Source of the DNA: Hydrogenophilales bacterium
GTDB lineage: Bacteria; Pseudomonadota; Gammaproteobacteria; Burkholderiales; Thiobacillaceae
DNA: 64,000 nt
NCBI GenBank assembly: GCA_023258975.1
Contig: JAHFRD010000003.1
Location: 215,965 to 279,964, forward strand
Direction of reading: 5' to 3'
The position numbers and the translations under genes were made by a program. Below the pieces are notes generated by a model. That model ran no database searches. It was not told the origin of the DNA and saw nothing but the letters and a program-made list of their open reading frames with translations. The stretch's first letter is position 1, and each line of letters begins with the position of its first letter. This document shows positions 1 through 6,730 of this stretch, one piece after another.

Positions 1-134
1 AGAAAACCCGTGACGGCGAGATCATCCCGATGCTGTTGGCCGGCGATCGCCTCAAAGCCCGCTTCACGGCGTTCAGCGAGCAGGCGCCGCGCTTCAAGAA
101 GATGAATGAATTGCTGGATTCCCTGCCGCAATAA
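1..134 (+). CDS. C-terminal end of an unidentified protein (cut by window edge)
   Basis: An open frame enters from the left edge (first whole codon at base 3) and stops at TAA 132-134, giving 43 residues that end in NELLDSLPQ. The piece is rich in Lys, Arg and Leu and has no motif I can name. The 69-base gap to the next gene has no obvious terminator. The frame is credible because of its codon use and the clean stop, but the product cannot be assigned from this fragment. Confidence 0.55.
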   Translation, partial: KTRDGEIIPMLLAGDRLKARFTAFSEQAPRFKKMNELLDSLPQ

Positions 135-203
135 ACCCGAAACCCGCATCACGCCGCAAACCAAGGCACCCGCTGCGGTGTCGGCAAACCACAGGATGAC
201 GGC

Positions 204-1385
204 ATGCCCGCACTCGTGAAAAAACTCTTGTTGGCTGGACTCGGGCTGCTGCTCATGGCGGCGCTGGGCTATGCCATCGCGCGCAGCGGCCCCCTGGCGC
301 CGATCCGCGTGACCGTGGCCCGCGTGGAACAGGGCACGGTGGCGCCGGCGCTGTTCGGCATCGGCGCGGTGGAGGCGCGGCGCGCTTATCTGATCGGCCC
401 CACCGTCGCCGGGCGGGTGAAACGGGAGCTGGTCGATGTCGGCGACCCGGTGCGCGCCGGGCAGTTGCTGGCGGAGATGGATCCGGTGGACCTGGATCAA
501 CGCGTGGCGGCCCTGGATGCCGGCCTGGCGCGGGCGCGCGGCGCGGTGGCCGTGGCGCTGGCGCAGCAGCGGGATGCCGCCAGCAAACATGAACTCGCGA
601 CAATCAACGCGCGCCGTTATGCGGATTTGGGCGCGCAAAAGTTTGTCAGCCAGAGTGTGGTGGACGGCAAGGTGCAGGAGGAGCAATCCGCCCGCGCGGC
701 ACTGGATGCTGCGGCGGCGGGGCTGGCCAGCGCCCGCCAGGAGATCGACCGCCAAAACGCGGAACGGCAAGGGCTGCGCCAGCAACGCGCCAATGTGCGT
801 CTGCTGGCGCCGCACGATGGCGTGGTGAGCGCGCGCGAGGCCGAACCCGGCTCCACGGTGGTGGCCGGACAGGCGGTGTTGCGCCTGGTCGATCCGGCCA
901 GCCTGTGGCTGCGGGTGCGCTTCGATCAGGGCCGTTCCGAGGGGCTGGCCGTCGGCTTGCCGGCGCGCATCGTGCTGCGCTCGCAGCCGCAAACGCCGCT
1001 ACCGGGCAAGGTGGCGCGGGTGGAACTGGTCAGTGACGCCATCACCGAGGAGCGCATCGCCCAAGTCGTGCTCGACACCCCCGCCGCCGGAACCTCCATC
1101 GGCGAACTGGCCGAAGTCACCCTCGATCTGCCCGCCGCCACGCCCTCCCCCGTCGTGCCCAACGCCAGCCTGAAGCGCCTGGGCGAACAGACCGGGGTGT
1201 GGATGCTCGCCGACGGAAAACCGCGCTTCGTCGCCGTGCAAACCGGGGCGCGCGGCCTCGACGGCCGCGTGCAGATCCTCTCCGGCCTGCAAGCCGGCGC
1301 CGAAGTGGTGGTGTACAGCGAGCGCGAACTGAGCGCGAACAGCCGCGTCAAGGCGGTAGCGGCGCTGGCCGGGCAAAAGCCATGA
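204..1385 (+). CDS. HlyD/MacA-type periplasmic adaptor of an ABC exporter
   Basis: 393 residues. One N-terminal membrane anchor (about residues 7-26) is followed by a barrel-sandwich/lipoyl half (around 65-95, with GPTVAGRV and VDVGDPVRAGQLLAEMD), a long Ala/Gln/Arg-rich coiled-coil hairpin (about 95-200), the second lipoyl half (LLAPHDGVVSAREAEPGSTV) and a beta-barrel region. This is the layout of membrane fusion proteins that link an inner-membrane pump to an outer-membrane channel. The FtsX-like permease and ATPase follow on the same strand, so it is most likely the adaptor of a DevBCA/MacAB-type exporter. No TolC partner lies next to it. The substrate is unknown. Confidence 0.88.
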   Translation: MPALVKKLLLAGLGLLLMAALGYAIARSGPLAPIRVTVARVEQGTVAPALFGIGAVEARRAYLIGPTVAGRVKRELVDVGDPVRAGQLLAEMDPVDLDQRVAALDAGLARARGAVAVALAQQRDAASKHELATINARRYADLGAQKFVSQSVVDGKVQEEQSARAALDAAAAGLASARQEIDRQNAERQGLRQQRANVRLLAPHDGVVSAREAEPGSTVVAGQAVLRLVDPASLWLRVRFDQGRSEGLAVGLPARIVLRSQPQTPLPGKVARVELVSDAITEERIAQVVLDTPAAGTSIGELAEVTLDLPAATPSPVVPNASLKRLGEQTGVWMLADGKPRFVAVQTGARGLDGRVQILSGLQAGAEVVVYSERELSANSRVKAVAALAGQKP

Positions 1386-1402
1386 CCCGACAGTCTCCCC
1401 AC

Positions 1403-1460
1403 GTAGGAGCGGGCTTGCCCGCGACAACCACCGTGGCATCGCGGGCAAGCCCGCTCCTAC
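1403..1460. repeat. REPIN-like inverted pair, family B copy 1
   Basis: Two 22-base half-sites in inverted orientation (1403-1424 and 1439-1460) are separated by a 14-base spacer. Each begins GTAGGAGCGGGCTTGCCCGC. The same architecture, including the spacer length, recurs at 48508-48565. This core resembles known REP sequences of pseudomonads and relatives. It fills the gap between the adaptor and permease genes. Confidence 0.9.
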
Positions 1461-1482
1461 AACGGTCGCTGAGGAATCCAGA

Positions 1483-2688
1483 ATGATCAGTCTGGCCGGG
1501 CGCGACATCCTGCATTCCTGGGCCCGGTTCGCCTTCACCGGCATCGGCCTGGGGCTGCTCATCGGCGTGACGTTGAGCATGGCCGGGGTGTATCGCGGCA
1601 TGGTCGACGATGCCAAGGCGCTGCTCGACAACAGCGGCGCCGATCTCTGGGTGGTGCAGAAGGACACCCTCGGCCCCTATGCCGAACCCTCCAGCCTGCG
1701 CGACGACAGCTACCGCGCCCTGCTCGGCCTGCCCGGTGTGGCTGACGCCGCCAACATCACCTACCTCTCCATGCAGGTGCGCCAGGGTGGGGTGGAGAAA
1801 GGCGCGGACGTAAGGACGATGGTGGTGGGCATCAGCCCCGGCCAGCCGGGCGAACCCGGCTATCTGATCGCCGGCCGCCAGATCACGCGCGGCCACTACG
1901 AGGCGGTCGCGGACGTGAAGACCGGCTTCGCCCTGGGCGAGGCCATCCGCATCCGCCGCCACGACTACACGGTGGTGGGCCTGACCCGGCGCATGGTCTC
2001 GTCGGGCGGCGACCCGATGCTGTTCGTGTCGCTGAAAGACGGCCAGGATGTGCAATTCCTCAAGGACAACGAAGCCATCCTCAACGAACGGCAACGCACC
2101 GCCGCCAATTCGGCCTTGAACCGCCCCGGCGTGCCCGGCCTGCTCGACGCCATCCAGGCTTCCCAGACCAGCAACCACAATGTCAACGCCGTACTGGTAC
2201 GCATCGCGCAAGGCCATGAGCCGGAGGCGGTGGCCCGCGAGATTCGCCGCTGGAAACATCTCCAGGCCTACACCCGCGCACAGATGGAGGAAATTCTGGT
2301 ATCCAAGCTCATCCTCACCTCGGCCAAGCAGATCGGCATGTTCCTGGTGATTTTGTCCATCGTCAGCGCGGCCATCGTCGCCTTCATCATCTACACCATG
2401 ACCCTGGGAAAAATCCGCGAGATCGCCGTGCTGAAGCTGATCGGCACACGCAACCGCAGCATCGCCGGGATGATCCTGCAACAAGCGTTGGGCCTGGGAC
2501 TCATCGGCTTCTCCGTCGGCAAGATCGCCGCCACCCTGTGGGTACCGATCTTCCCCAAGTACGTGCTGCTGACGCCAGAAGACACCCTGCGCGGCTTCGT
2601 CGCGGTCATGCTGATCTGCGCCCTCGCCAGCACCCTGGCCATCCGCGCCGCGCTGCGGGTGGACCCGGCCACCGCGATCGGGGGTTGA
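1483..2688 (+). CDS. FtsX-like ABC transporter permease (DevC/MacB-type)
   Basis: 401 residues. One N-terminal transmembrane helix (about 17-37) precedes a large periplasmic domain (about 40-275). Three C-terminal helices follow (about 285-310, 330-350, 370-390). This is the 1+3 topology of the FtsX/MacB/LolCE family. The motif GKIREIAVLKLIGTRNRSI is the usual cytoplasmic coupling region that contacts the ATPase. The ATG at 1483 is preceded by GAGGAATCCAGA, an acceptable ribosome site. It has no fused ATPase, unlike MacB, so it depends on the separate ATPase at 2824, as in DevC systems. Confidence 0.88.
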   Translation: MISLAGRDILHSWARFAFTGIGLGLLIGVTLSMAGVYRGMVDDAKALLDNSGADLWVVQKDTLGPYAEPSSLRDDSYRALLGLPGVADAANITYLSMQVRQGGVEKGADVRTMVVGISPGQPGEPGYLIAGRQITRGHYEAVADVKTGFALGEAIRIRRHDYTVVGLTRRMVSSGGDPMLFVSLKDGQDVQFLKDNEAILNERQRTAANSALNRPGVPGLLDAIQASQTSNHNVNAVLVRIAQGHEPEAVAREIRRWKHLQAYTRAQMEEILVSKLILTSAKQIGMFLVILSIVSAAIVAFIIYTMTLGKIREIAVLKLIGTRNRSIAGMILQQALGLGLIGFSVGKIAATLWVPIFPKYVLLTPEDTLRGFVAVMLICALASTLAIRAALRVDPATAIGG

Positions 2689-2734
2689 GATGAACGTTAG
2701 CAGTCCATCAGCGGCGAAACCTGACGCGCCTTCC

Positions 2735-2804
2735 TGTAGCGCCGGCGACTCGCCGGCGAGTATTTCCAATCAGGCCGACGAGCCGGCGGGACGCCGGCGC
2801 TACA
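2735..2804. repeat. Family A palindromic repeat, copy 1
   Basis: Begins TGTAGCGCCGGCGACTCGCC and ends with the near-complement GACGCCGGCGCTACA, around a loop of about 20 bases. It forms a long GC-rich imperfect hairpin between the permease and ATPase genes. Related copies lie at 3537, 5889, 9220, 10421, 48373, 54060 and 63822. Confidence 0.85.
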
Positions 2805-2823
2805 GCCATTGCGCTAAACCAGA

Positions 2824-3540
2824 ATGAACATGGCAGACGACGGCATCCGCATCGAAGGCCTGCGCAAACGCTACGGTTCCGGCGACACGGCGGTGGACGC
2901 CTTGAAGGACGTGAACATGCGCGTCGCCCCCGGCGAGGTGGTCGGCCTGGTCGGCCCCAGCGGTTCCGGCAAGAGCACCTTGCTGAAATGCCTGGGCGCG
3001 GTGATCGAACCCAGCGCCGGACGCATGACCCTGGGCGGCGAAACCATCTACGACGGCGCCTGGAAAACCCGCGACCTGCGCGCGCTGCGGCGCGACAGGA
3101 TCGGCTTCGTGTTCCAGGCGCCCTACCTGATCCCCTTTCTCGACGTCACCGACAACGTCGCCCTGCTGCCCATGCTCGCCGGCCGCCCCAACGCCGAGTC
3201 ACGCAAGCGCGCCGTGGAACTGCTGGAGGCGCTGGACGTGGCGCACCGGGCACGGGCGCAACCTTCGCAACTGTCCGGCGGCGAACAACAGCGCGTCTCC
3301 ATCGCCCGCGCCCTGGCCAACCAGCCGCCGGTCATCCTGGCCGACGAACCCACCGCGCCGCTGGACAGCGAACGCGCGCTCGGCGTCATGCGCATCCTCA
3401 ACCAGATGGCCAACCAGTACCGCACCGCGATCATCGTCGTCACCCACGACGAGAAGATCATCCCCACCTTCAAGCGCATCTACCACATCCGCGATGGCCG
3501 CACTTACGAGGAGGCGGGGGAAGGGCGAGCGCTGCCGTAG
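2824..3540 (+). CDS. ABC exporter ATP-binding protein (LolD/MacB/DevA-type)
   Basis: 238 residues. Walker A GPSGSGKST is near residues 44-52, the Q-loop is FVFQAPYLIPF, the signature is LSGGEQQRVSIARAL near 148, Walker B is VILADEPTAPLD near 170, and the switch histidine is in IVVTHDEKI. This is the standard set for a nucleotide-binding domain that works as a homodimer with FtsX-like permeases. The D-loop reads APLD rather than the more common ANLD. A second ATG lies two codons downstream, so the start is uncertain by two residues. The TAG stop (3538-3540) is part of a family A repeat. Confidence 0.9.
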   Translation: MNMADDGIRIEGLRKRYGSGDTAVDALKDVNMRVAPGEVVGLVGPSGSGKSTLLKCLGAVIEPSAGRMTLGGETIYDGAWKTRDLRALRRDRIGFVFQAPYLIPFLDVTDNVALLPMLAGRPNAESRKRAVELLEALDVAHRARAQPSQLSGGEQQRVSIARALANQPPVILADEPTAPLDSERALGVMRILNQMANQYRTAIIVVTHDEKIIPTFKRIYHIRDGRTYEEAGEGRALP

Positions 3541-3557
3541 CGCCGGCCGCGCGCCGG
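3537..3557. repeat. Family A half-copy supplying a stop codon
   Basis: GTAGCGCCGGCCGCGCGCCGG overlaps the end of the ATPase gene, so the TAG of the repeat is the gene's stop codon. Only one arm is present. It sits 8 bases from the end of the converging csx16-like gene and may form a short hairpin between the two. Confidence 0.65.
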
Positions 3558-3564
3558 ATTCCCA

Positions 3565-3864
3565 TCACCGTTCCGGAACAGCCCGAATCACGAACTCCTC
3601 CATGCGCGCGCCGAAAGCCTCCAGCTCATCGGCCGAGAGTTCCCGGCCACGCGCCTCTGGCGGCACATGCAACGACAAATTGAAGAACCGCCCGCCACGC
3701 GCGCAGACCGCCGCCGCCAGGTTCACCGGCAGCGTCCCGACCACGACATCGCCCGGACTGATCGTGGCCGGATCAAGGTGAGCGATTTGCCGATCCACCG
3801 TCAATCCCCGCCGCGCCGCCCACTCGATGGCGCCGGGGTGGCGGGTGACGAGGAGGGTGGTCAT
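3565..3864 (-). CDS. csx16: Csx16-like CRISPR-associated protein (VVA1548 family)
   Basis: 99 residues starting MTTLLVTRHPGAIEWAARRG. The block TRHPGAIEWAARRG, then HLD, GDVVVGTLPVNLAA and RGREL matches what I remember of the Csx16 (VVA1548) family of small type III CRISPR accessory proteins. That family has been proposed to act on cyclic oligoadenylate messengers as a ring nuclease, which is literature knowledge and not visible here. The start was chosen at 3864 because the ATG overlaps the TGA of the upstream gene by four bases (ATGA), which implies translational coupling. A longer frame exists upstream but only shadows the neighbouring gene. No cas effector genes or repeat array are nearby, so this is an orphan. 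Confidence 0.8.
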   Translation of the reverse strand: MTTLLVTRHPGAIEWAARRGLTVDRQIAHLDPATISPGDVVVGTLPVNLAAAVCARGGRFFNLSLHVPPEARGRELSADELEAFGARMEEFVIRAVPER

Positions 3865-4172
3865 GCCGGGCCGGCCAACTCTTCGATGGCCGCTTGCAAG
3901 CGCCGCTTGCTGTCCTTGTTTCCCGGCATGCCCCAATCTTCGGACAGGGCTTCGGCCAAAGTTCGCTGACGCTTGATGGCCGCTTCGAGCAAGCCAGCGG
4001 CATCGCCCAACTTGAGCGACTGGCGCAGCGCGGCGGCCTTGCCGTTCTTGTCGAGCCGCCAATCCGCTTCACGCCAGATCGGAAAATACAGATTGAAACG
4101 ATGCCCCGGCGGGCACCCCCCAAAGCCGGCGGCGGCGTCGATGACATAGCGGGGAACAGCGGGAGTGTTCAT
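3861..4172 (-). CDS. Short Cmr6 N-terminus-like protein coupled to csx16
   Basis: 103 residues. The start at 4172 is fixed by a strong ribosome site GGAGGTTAGC just upstream of the ATG. The N-terminal block GFGGCPPGHRFNLYFPIW, followed by KNGKAAAL and AAIKRQRTLAEAL, resembles from memory the first 70 or so residues of bacterial type III-B Cmr6 proteins. The remainder of Cmr6, including its glycine-rich RAMP loops, is missing. The frame instead ends in a charged helix (KRRLQAAIEELAGPA). It overlaps csx16 by ATGA, so it is maintained as a small coupled gene or is an internally deleted relic. The Cmr6 relation is inference and needs a profile search. Confidence 0.55.
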   Translation of the reverse strand: MNTPAVPRYVIDAAAGFGGCPPGHRFNLYFPIWREADWRLDKNGKAAALRQSLKLGDAAGLLEAAIKRQRTLAEALSEDWGMPGNKDSKRRLQAAIEELAGPA

Positions 4173-4185
4173 GCTAACCTCCGTA

Positions 4186-4196
4186 TTACGATGTAA
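4186..4196. promoter_or_regulatory. Palindrome in divergent intergenic region
   Basis: TTACGATGTAA (TTAC-GAT-GTAA) sits in the 42-base gap between the divergent Cmr6-like gene and the ribbon-helix-helix antitoxin gene. Antitoxins of this fold usually bind short palindromes at their own promoter, so it is a plausible operator that would also affect the csx16 unit. A short palindrome can occur by chance. Confidence 0.35.
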
Positions 4197-4214
4197 CACA
4201 AGCAGGAGCGATTC

Positions 4215-4433
4215 ATGCAAACCACCCTGACCGTGCGCTTGTCGGAAAAAGAGGCGCTAGACCTGCAAGCGATCTGTGAAATGACCGGCAAGAGCCGCAG
4301 CGAAGTGGTGCGGGATGCGTTGCGCGCGAAGAGCTTCCGCGCGCGCCTGGATGCTGTGCGCGCATTCGCCGTTCCGCGCGCCCAGGAAGCCGGGTTGCTA
4401 ACCGAGGAAGACGTCTTCCGCGAAATATCGTGA
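4215..4433 (+). CDS. Ribbon-helix-helix (CopG-like) antitoxin
   Basis: 72 residues. The N-terminal strand TTLTVRLSEKEALDL is followed by a helix pair with GKSRSEVVRDALR, the classical ribbon-helix-helix DNA-binding fold. A ribosome site AGGAG lies 7 bases ahead of the ATG. The stop overlaps the GTG start of the PIN gene by four bases, the usual coupling of antitoxin to toxin. It likely binds and neutralises the PIN protein and represses its own operon. Similar short proteins can be plain regulators, but the pairing favours an antitoxin. Confidence 0.8.
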   Translation: MQTTLTVRLSEKEALDLQAICEMTGKSRSEVVRDALRAKSFRARLDAVRAFAVPRAQEAGLLTEEDVFREIS

Positions 4434-4828
4434 AAATCTTCCTGGACACCAACGTCTGGTTCAGCGCGGTGGCCACGCCGGGCTTGTGCGAGGGGTTGGT
4501 CAAGCAACTGTTCGAAGAACATGAAGTTCTGGGCAGCGCACTGGTGTGGGAGGAGTTGTCCGGCCTGCTGGTTCGTAAACTGCGTTTTTCCAGCGACGAA
4601 CTCGCCATCGCGCAAGCGATGTTCGAGGAAGCCGAACAGACTCCCGATGTCCCCGACCCCGCCGACGACAACGACGCCCGCCTGGTGGCCGCCGCAAGTA
4701 CTGCGGGCGCCGATCTGTTCGTGACCGGCGACAAGCGGGTGCTGGAGTGGAAGCCGTCGGGAACGGTGCGCATCGTCACCCCGCGCGCCGCCTGGATCAT
4801 CCTGTTTGCCCCGCATCTGAGCCACTGA
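4430..4828 (+). CDS. PIN-domain toxin (putative ribonuclease)
   Basis: 132 residues from a GTG start overlapping the antitoxin stop. PIN hallmarks are FLDTNVWFSA (first Asp at residue 6), a conserved Glu in VWEELSGLL near 42, DDNDARLVAAA near 80-90 and FVTGDKRVL near 102. These acidic residues form the metal site of PIN nucleases, which in toxin-antitoxin pairs usually cut RNA. The gene ends 40 bases before the truncated edge of an IS21 fragment, and no sign of damage is visible. Confidence 0.82.
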   Translation: MKIFLDTNVWFSAVATPGLCEGLVKQLFEEHEVLGSALVWEELSGLLVRKLRFSSDELAIAQAMFEEAEQTPDVPDPADDNDARLVAAASTAGADLFVTGDKRVLEWKPSGTVRIVTPRAAWIILFAPHLSH

Positions 4829-4867
4829 CCGCGTCGGCGAACTGGCGCAGCCACTTGAGCATGGCGA

Positions 4868-5446
4868 GGGTTCGAGCACCACGGTCTTCATGTTGTCGTA
4901 GAGCACTTGCCGGGGTACGCCGCCGAAAGTGGTGAAGGCGTGTTCGTGGCAGGCGATGAGGGTATCCACCTTCATGTCGCTGACGAATTCGACCTGGCTG
5001 GCCCGACTGTGACCGAGGGTGGCGCAGAAGGCGTAGAGCGGGCGCGCGCCTTTGCGGAATTCGACCCAGTCGACCTGCATCTGGGCGCCGGGTTCGGTTT
5101 CGAAGCGCACCACGGACTCGACTGGCAGCACCGGCTTCAAGCCGCGCATGAACGCGCGTAATTGGCTGGCGCCGCCCGTGTAGCCCAGCGCGGCGATCTC
5201 CCGTTGCAGCACGGTGGCCGGGATCCAGTCGGGCTTCGCGGCGGCTTGGCGCTCGCGCAGGTAGCGCTCATAGGCGGCCAGTCTACTGGGGCGCCTGGCT
5301 TTCCGCTCGTGGCGCGGCAAGCCAGGCGCCGCCAGATGCGCCCTGACCGTGTTCACCGCGCATCCCACTTCCGCCGCGATTCGACGCAGGCTCAACCCCT
5401 GCTTCCTCAAGATTTCGATTTCCACACACACTTCGTCACTGATCAT
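4868..5446 (-). pseudogene. istA: Truncated IS21-family transposase IstA
   Basis: From MISDEVCVEIEILRKQG the frame shows the N-terminal helix-turn-helix (LSLRRIAAEVGCAVNTVRAHL) and the beginning of the DDE integrase core (MQVDWVEFRKGARPLYAFCATLGHSR, then HEHAFTTFGGVPRQVLYDNMKTVVLE). The IstA similarity ends at about 4868. Downstream codons only read the PIN gene backwards, so the long open frame on this strand is accidental. Full IstA is about 500 residues, so more than half is lost. Confidence 0.82.
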
Positions 5447-5520
5447 CAGGGCTCCGAAAAAACCCTGATCGTCTCCGTTCGGTGTGTCAGTTTTCAATCG
5501 GCAAGCTGTGTCAAATTACA
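4868..5520 (-). mobile_element. IS21-family insertion sequence fragment (istA end only)
   Basis: Contains the first 190 or so codons of istA and the terminal region next to it. On the minus strand the element end reads TGTAATTTGACACAGC and then GATTGAAAACTGACACACC, so the motif TGACACA occurs twice, like the multiple terminal repeats that IstA binds. The other end, the rest of istA and all of istB are missing, removed by a deletion whose edge lies near 4868 just past the PIN gene. The element entered the IS4-type transposase remnant at 5521. Confidence 0.75.
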
Positions 5521-5733
5521 TCCGGCAGTGACAGGAGCGAGGATGGTTTCCCATTCGAGGTCGTCCTGAGCCAGATAGCGATACGCCGCTTGGGTTTCCG
5601 CCCAGCCGCCGCACGCTTGCGGAATGCTGGCCATCGGCTTGGCGGCCATGCGCTCCGCCAGCAGTACCGTGCGCTTGTCCAGACGCCGGTCGCCCAGGTC
5701 GATATCCTTGAATTCCTCCGCCGCCCAACTCAT
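5521..5733 (-). pseudogene. N-terminal fragment of an IS4/Tn5-type transposase
   Basis: Residues from MSWAAEEFKDIDLGDRRLDK through ACGGWAETQAAYRYLAQDDL and EWETILAP match the N-terminal DNA-binding domain of Tn5/IS50-like transposases. After about 67 residues the similarity stops exactly where the IS21 end begins (5520/5521). The catalytic DDE part is absent from the window, lost with the deletion that removed most of the IS21. A GTG precedes the ATG by one codon, so the start is approximate. Confidence 0.75.
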
Positions 5734-5839
5734 CACCTTCGCCCCACGTTTCTTGAAAAGTCAGCACGTTACGGGCAGGTGTTGAGGTTGAGTGTAATGG
5801 CATGGGCTAAACCCGAATGTCGACGGCCGTACTTCGGTC

Positions 5840-6052
5840 CATGCTTATCCGTTTAACGCATGCAAGCGTCGCCGGTAGTGCGCGGGCTGTAGCGCCGGCT
5901 TTATGTCCCACAGGGACGGTATCCTTTAGGGCCAGCCGGCTGGTTCAAAAGACGCCGGCTGGAAGCCGGCGCTACGGGCGGCTACACGGCGTTGCGCCGC
6001 CAATCACGGGCCACCACATCGGGTGCCTGTGTGCGTTAACCGGATAAGCACG
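5840..6052. mobile_element. 213-bp MITE-like element with 8-bp target duplication
   Basis: The ends are inverted repeats matching at 19 of 21 positions: left C(A)TGCTTATCCG(T)TTAACGCA, with the right end as its complement carrying G at the two bracketed positions. Directly outside both ends is the same octamer CTTCGGTC (5832-5839 and 6053-6060), a clean target-site duplication. The element has no coding capacity. Its interior carries a long family A palindrome. The presumed mobilising transposase is not in this window. Confidence 0.75.
5889..5975. repeat. Family A palindromic repeat, extended form (copy 3)
   Basis: Outer arms GTAGCGCCGGC and GCCGGCGCTAC enclose inner hairpins, including GTCCCACAGGGAC. 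The inner block GGGACGGTATCCTTTAGGGC is shared with the copy at 9220-9291 but not with the shorter copies elsewhere, which defines a subtype. It lies inside the 213-bp MITE-like element. Confidence 0.8.
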
Positions 6053-6405
6053 CTTCGGTCTATCGCGAGCTATTCCGCCATGCGCTGGAACCTGGCGTGG
6101 TAGATGCCATTCGCGATGCGACCAATGGGAACTTTGCCCTGGGTGGCAGTCGCTTTGCCGCAGAGATCAGCGCCACGCTTGGCCGACGGGCTGCGCCTGG
6201 AATGCCTGGGCGCCCCAGGAAGTCCGCAGAACCGGAGTCGGAAGACTTGTTTGGCTGCAAACGTGGTCTGTCCCCGTTTTCCGGCTTCGACCAGGGAGTC
6301 GGATGCCCGACCGGCTTGAAAGCCACGCCACCACCTAAATATAAGATTTCGTTGATATAATCCGCGCCCAATTGCGTCTACTCTCGCGTTCAGGAGACCC
6401 CCCCC

Positions 6406-6657
6406 ATGCCGATCTACGCCTACAAATGTTCCGCCTGCGGCCATGAGCAGGATGTCATGCAGAAAATGAGCGATGCGCCGCTCACCGCCTGCCCCGCCTG
6501 CGGCCAGGCGACGTATGCCAAGCAACTCACCGCCGCCGGTTTCCAGCTCAAGGGCAACGGCTATTACGCTACCGACTTCAAGAACAAGCCGGCCACGCCC
6601 GCGTCTGCCAACGCTCCCGCCTGCGGCACCGGCGCCTGTCCGGCCTGCGTCAGCTGA
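6406..6657 (+). CDS. FmdB-family zinc ribbon protein
   Basis: 83 residues. It begins MPIYAYKCSACGHEQDVMQK, with two CxxC pairs (Cys8/Cys11 and Cys29/Cys32) making a zinc ribbon. The following segment QLTAAGFQLKGNGYYATDFK is typical of small FmdB-type regulatory proteins. The tail has more cysteines (ACGTGACPACVS). A ribosome site AGGAGA precedes the ATG. Its position before DUF502 and aspS is a common arrangement in betaproteobacteria. The biological role of the family is poorly defined. Confidence 0.85.
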   Translation: MPIYAYKCSACGHEQDVMQKMSDAPLTACPACGQATYAKQLTAAGFQLKGNGYYATDFKNKPATPASANAPACGTGACPACVS

Positions 6658-6730
6658 TCGGCGCTTTCCGACGAAACGGGGCGGAGATTCATCTCCGCCC
6701 TTCGTTTTGTCTGGCCCCCTCCGAAACCTT

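Larger units (their letters stand above)
5798..6360 (+). pseudogene. REP-associated-type (Y1) transposase remnant, interrupted by a MITE-like element
   Basis: The frame 6049-6360 encodes SVYRELFRHALEPGVVDAI, RDATNGNFALGGSRF and ISATLGRRAAPGMPGRPRK, a C-terminal region I associate with transposases of the Y1/REP-associated group. The catalytic HUH part is missing. If bases 5840-6060 are removed (the insert plus one copy of its 8-base duplication), the frame continues upstream without a stop to 5798, reading WHGLNPNVDGRTSVYRELF. This supports an insertion into a once longer gene. The frame ends at TAA 6358-6360, in a tail that may be beyond the original gene. Confidence 0.6.

Noticed and set aside
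1403..1460. Family B pair as a rho-independent terminator
   Set aside because: The hairpin has no T-run and the same sequence recurs elsewhere, including inside valS, so it is a dispersed repeat.
1348..2769. 473-residue frame on the minus strand opposite the permease
   Set aside because: No ribosome site, His/Gly/Asp-rich shadow composition, and it lies fully opposite a well-supported gene.
3565..4062. Longer 165-residue version of csx16
   Set aside because: The extra N-terminal residues are a shadow of the upstream gene. The ATGA overlap at 3861-3864 marks the true start.
4169..5497. 442-residue open frame on the minus strand fusing istA with later sequence
   Set aside because: Only the first part is IstA. 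After about 4868 the frame reads the PIN and antitoxin genes backwards, so the fusion is accidental.
3500..6400. Possible CRISPR array near csx16
   Set aside because: No regularly spaced direct repeats are present. The only repeats are inverted palindromes and transposon ends.
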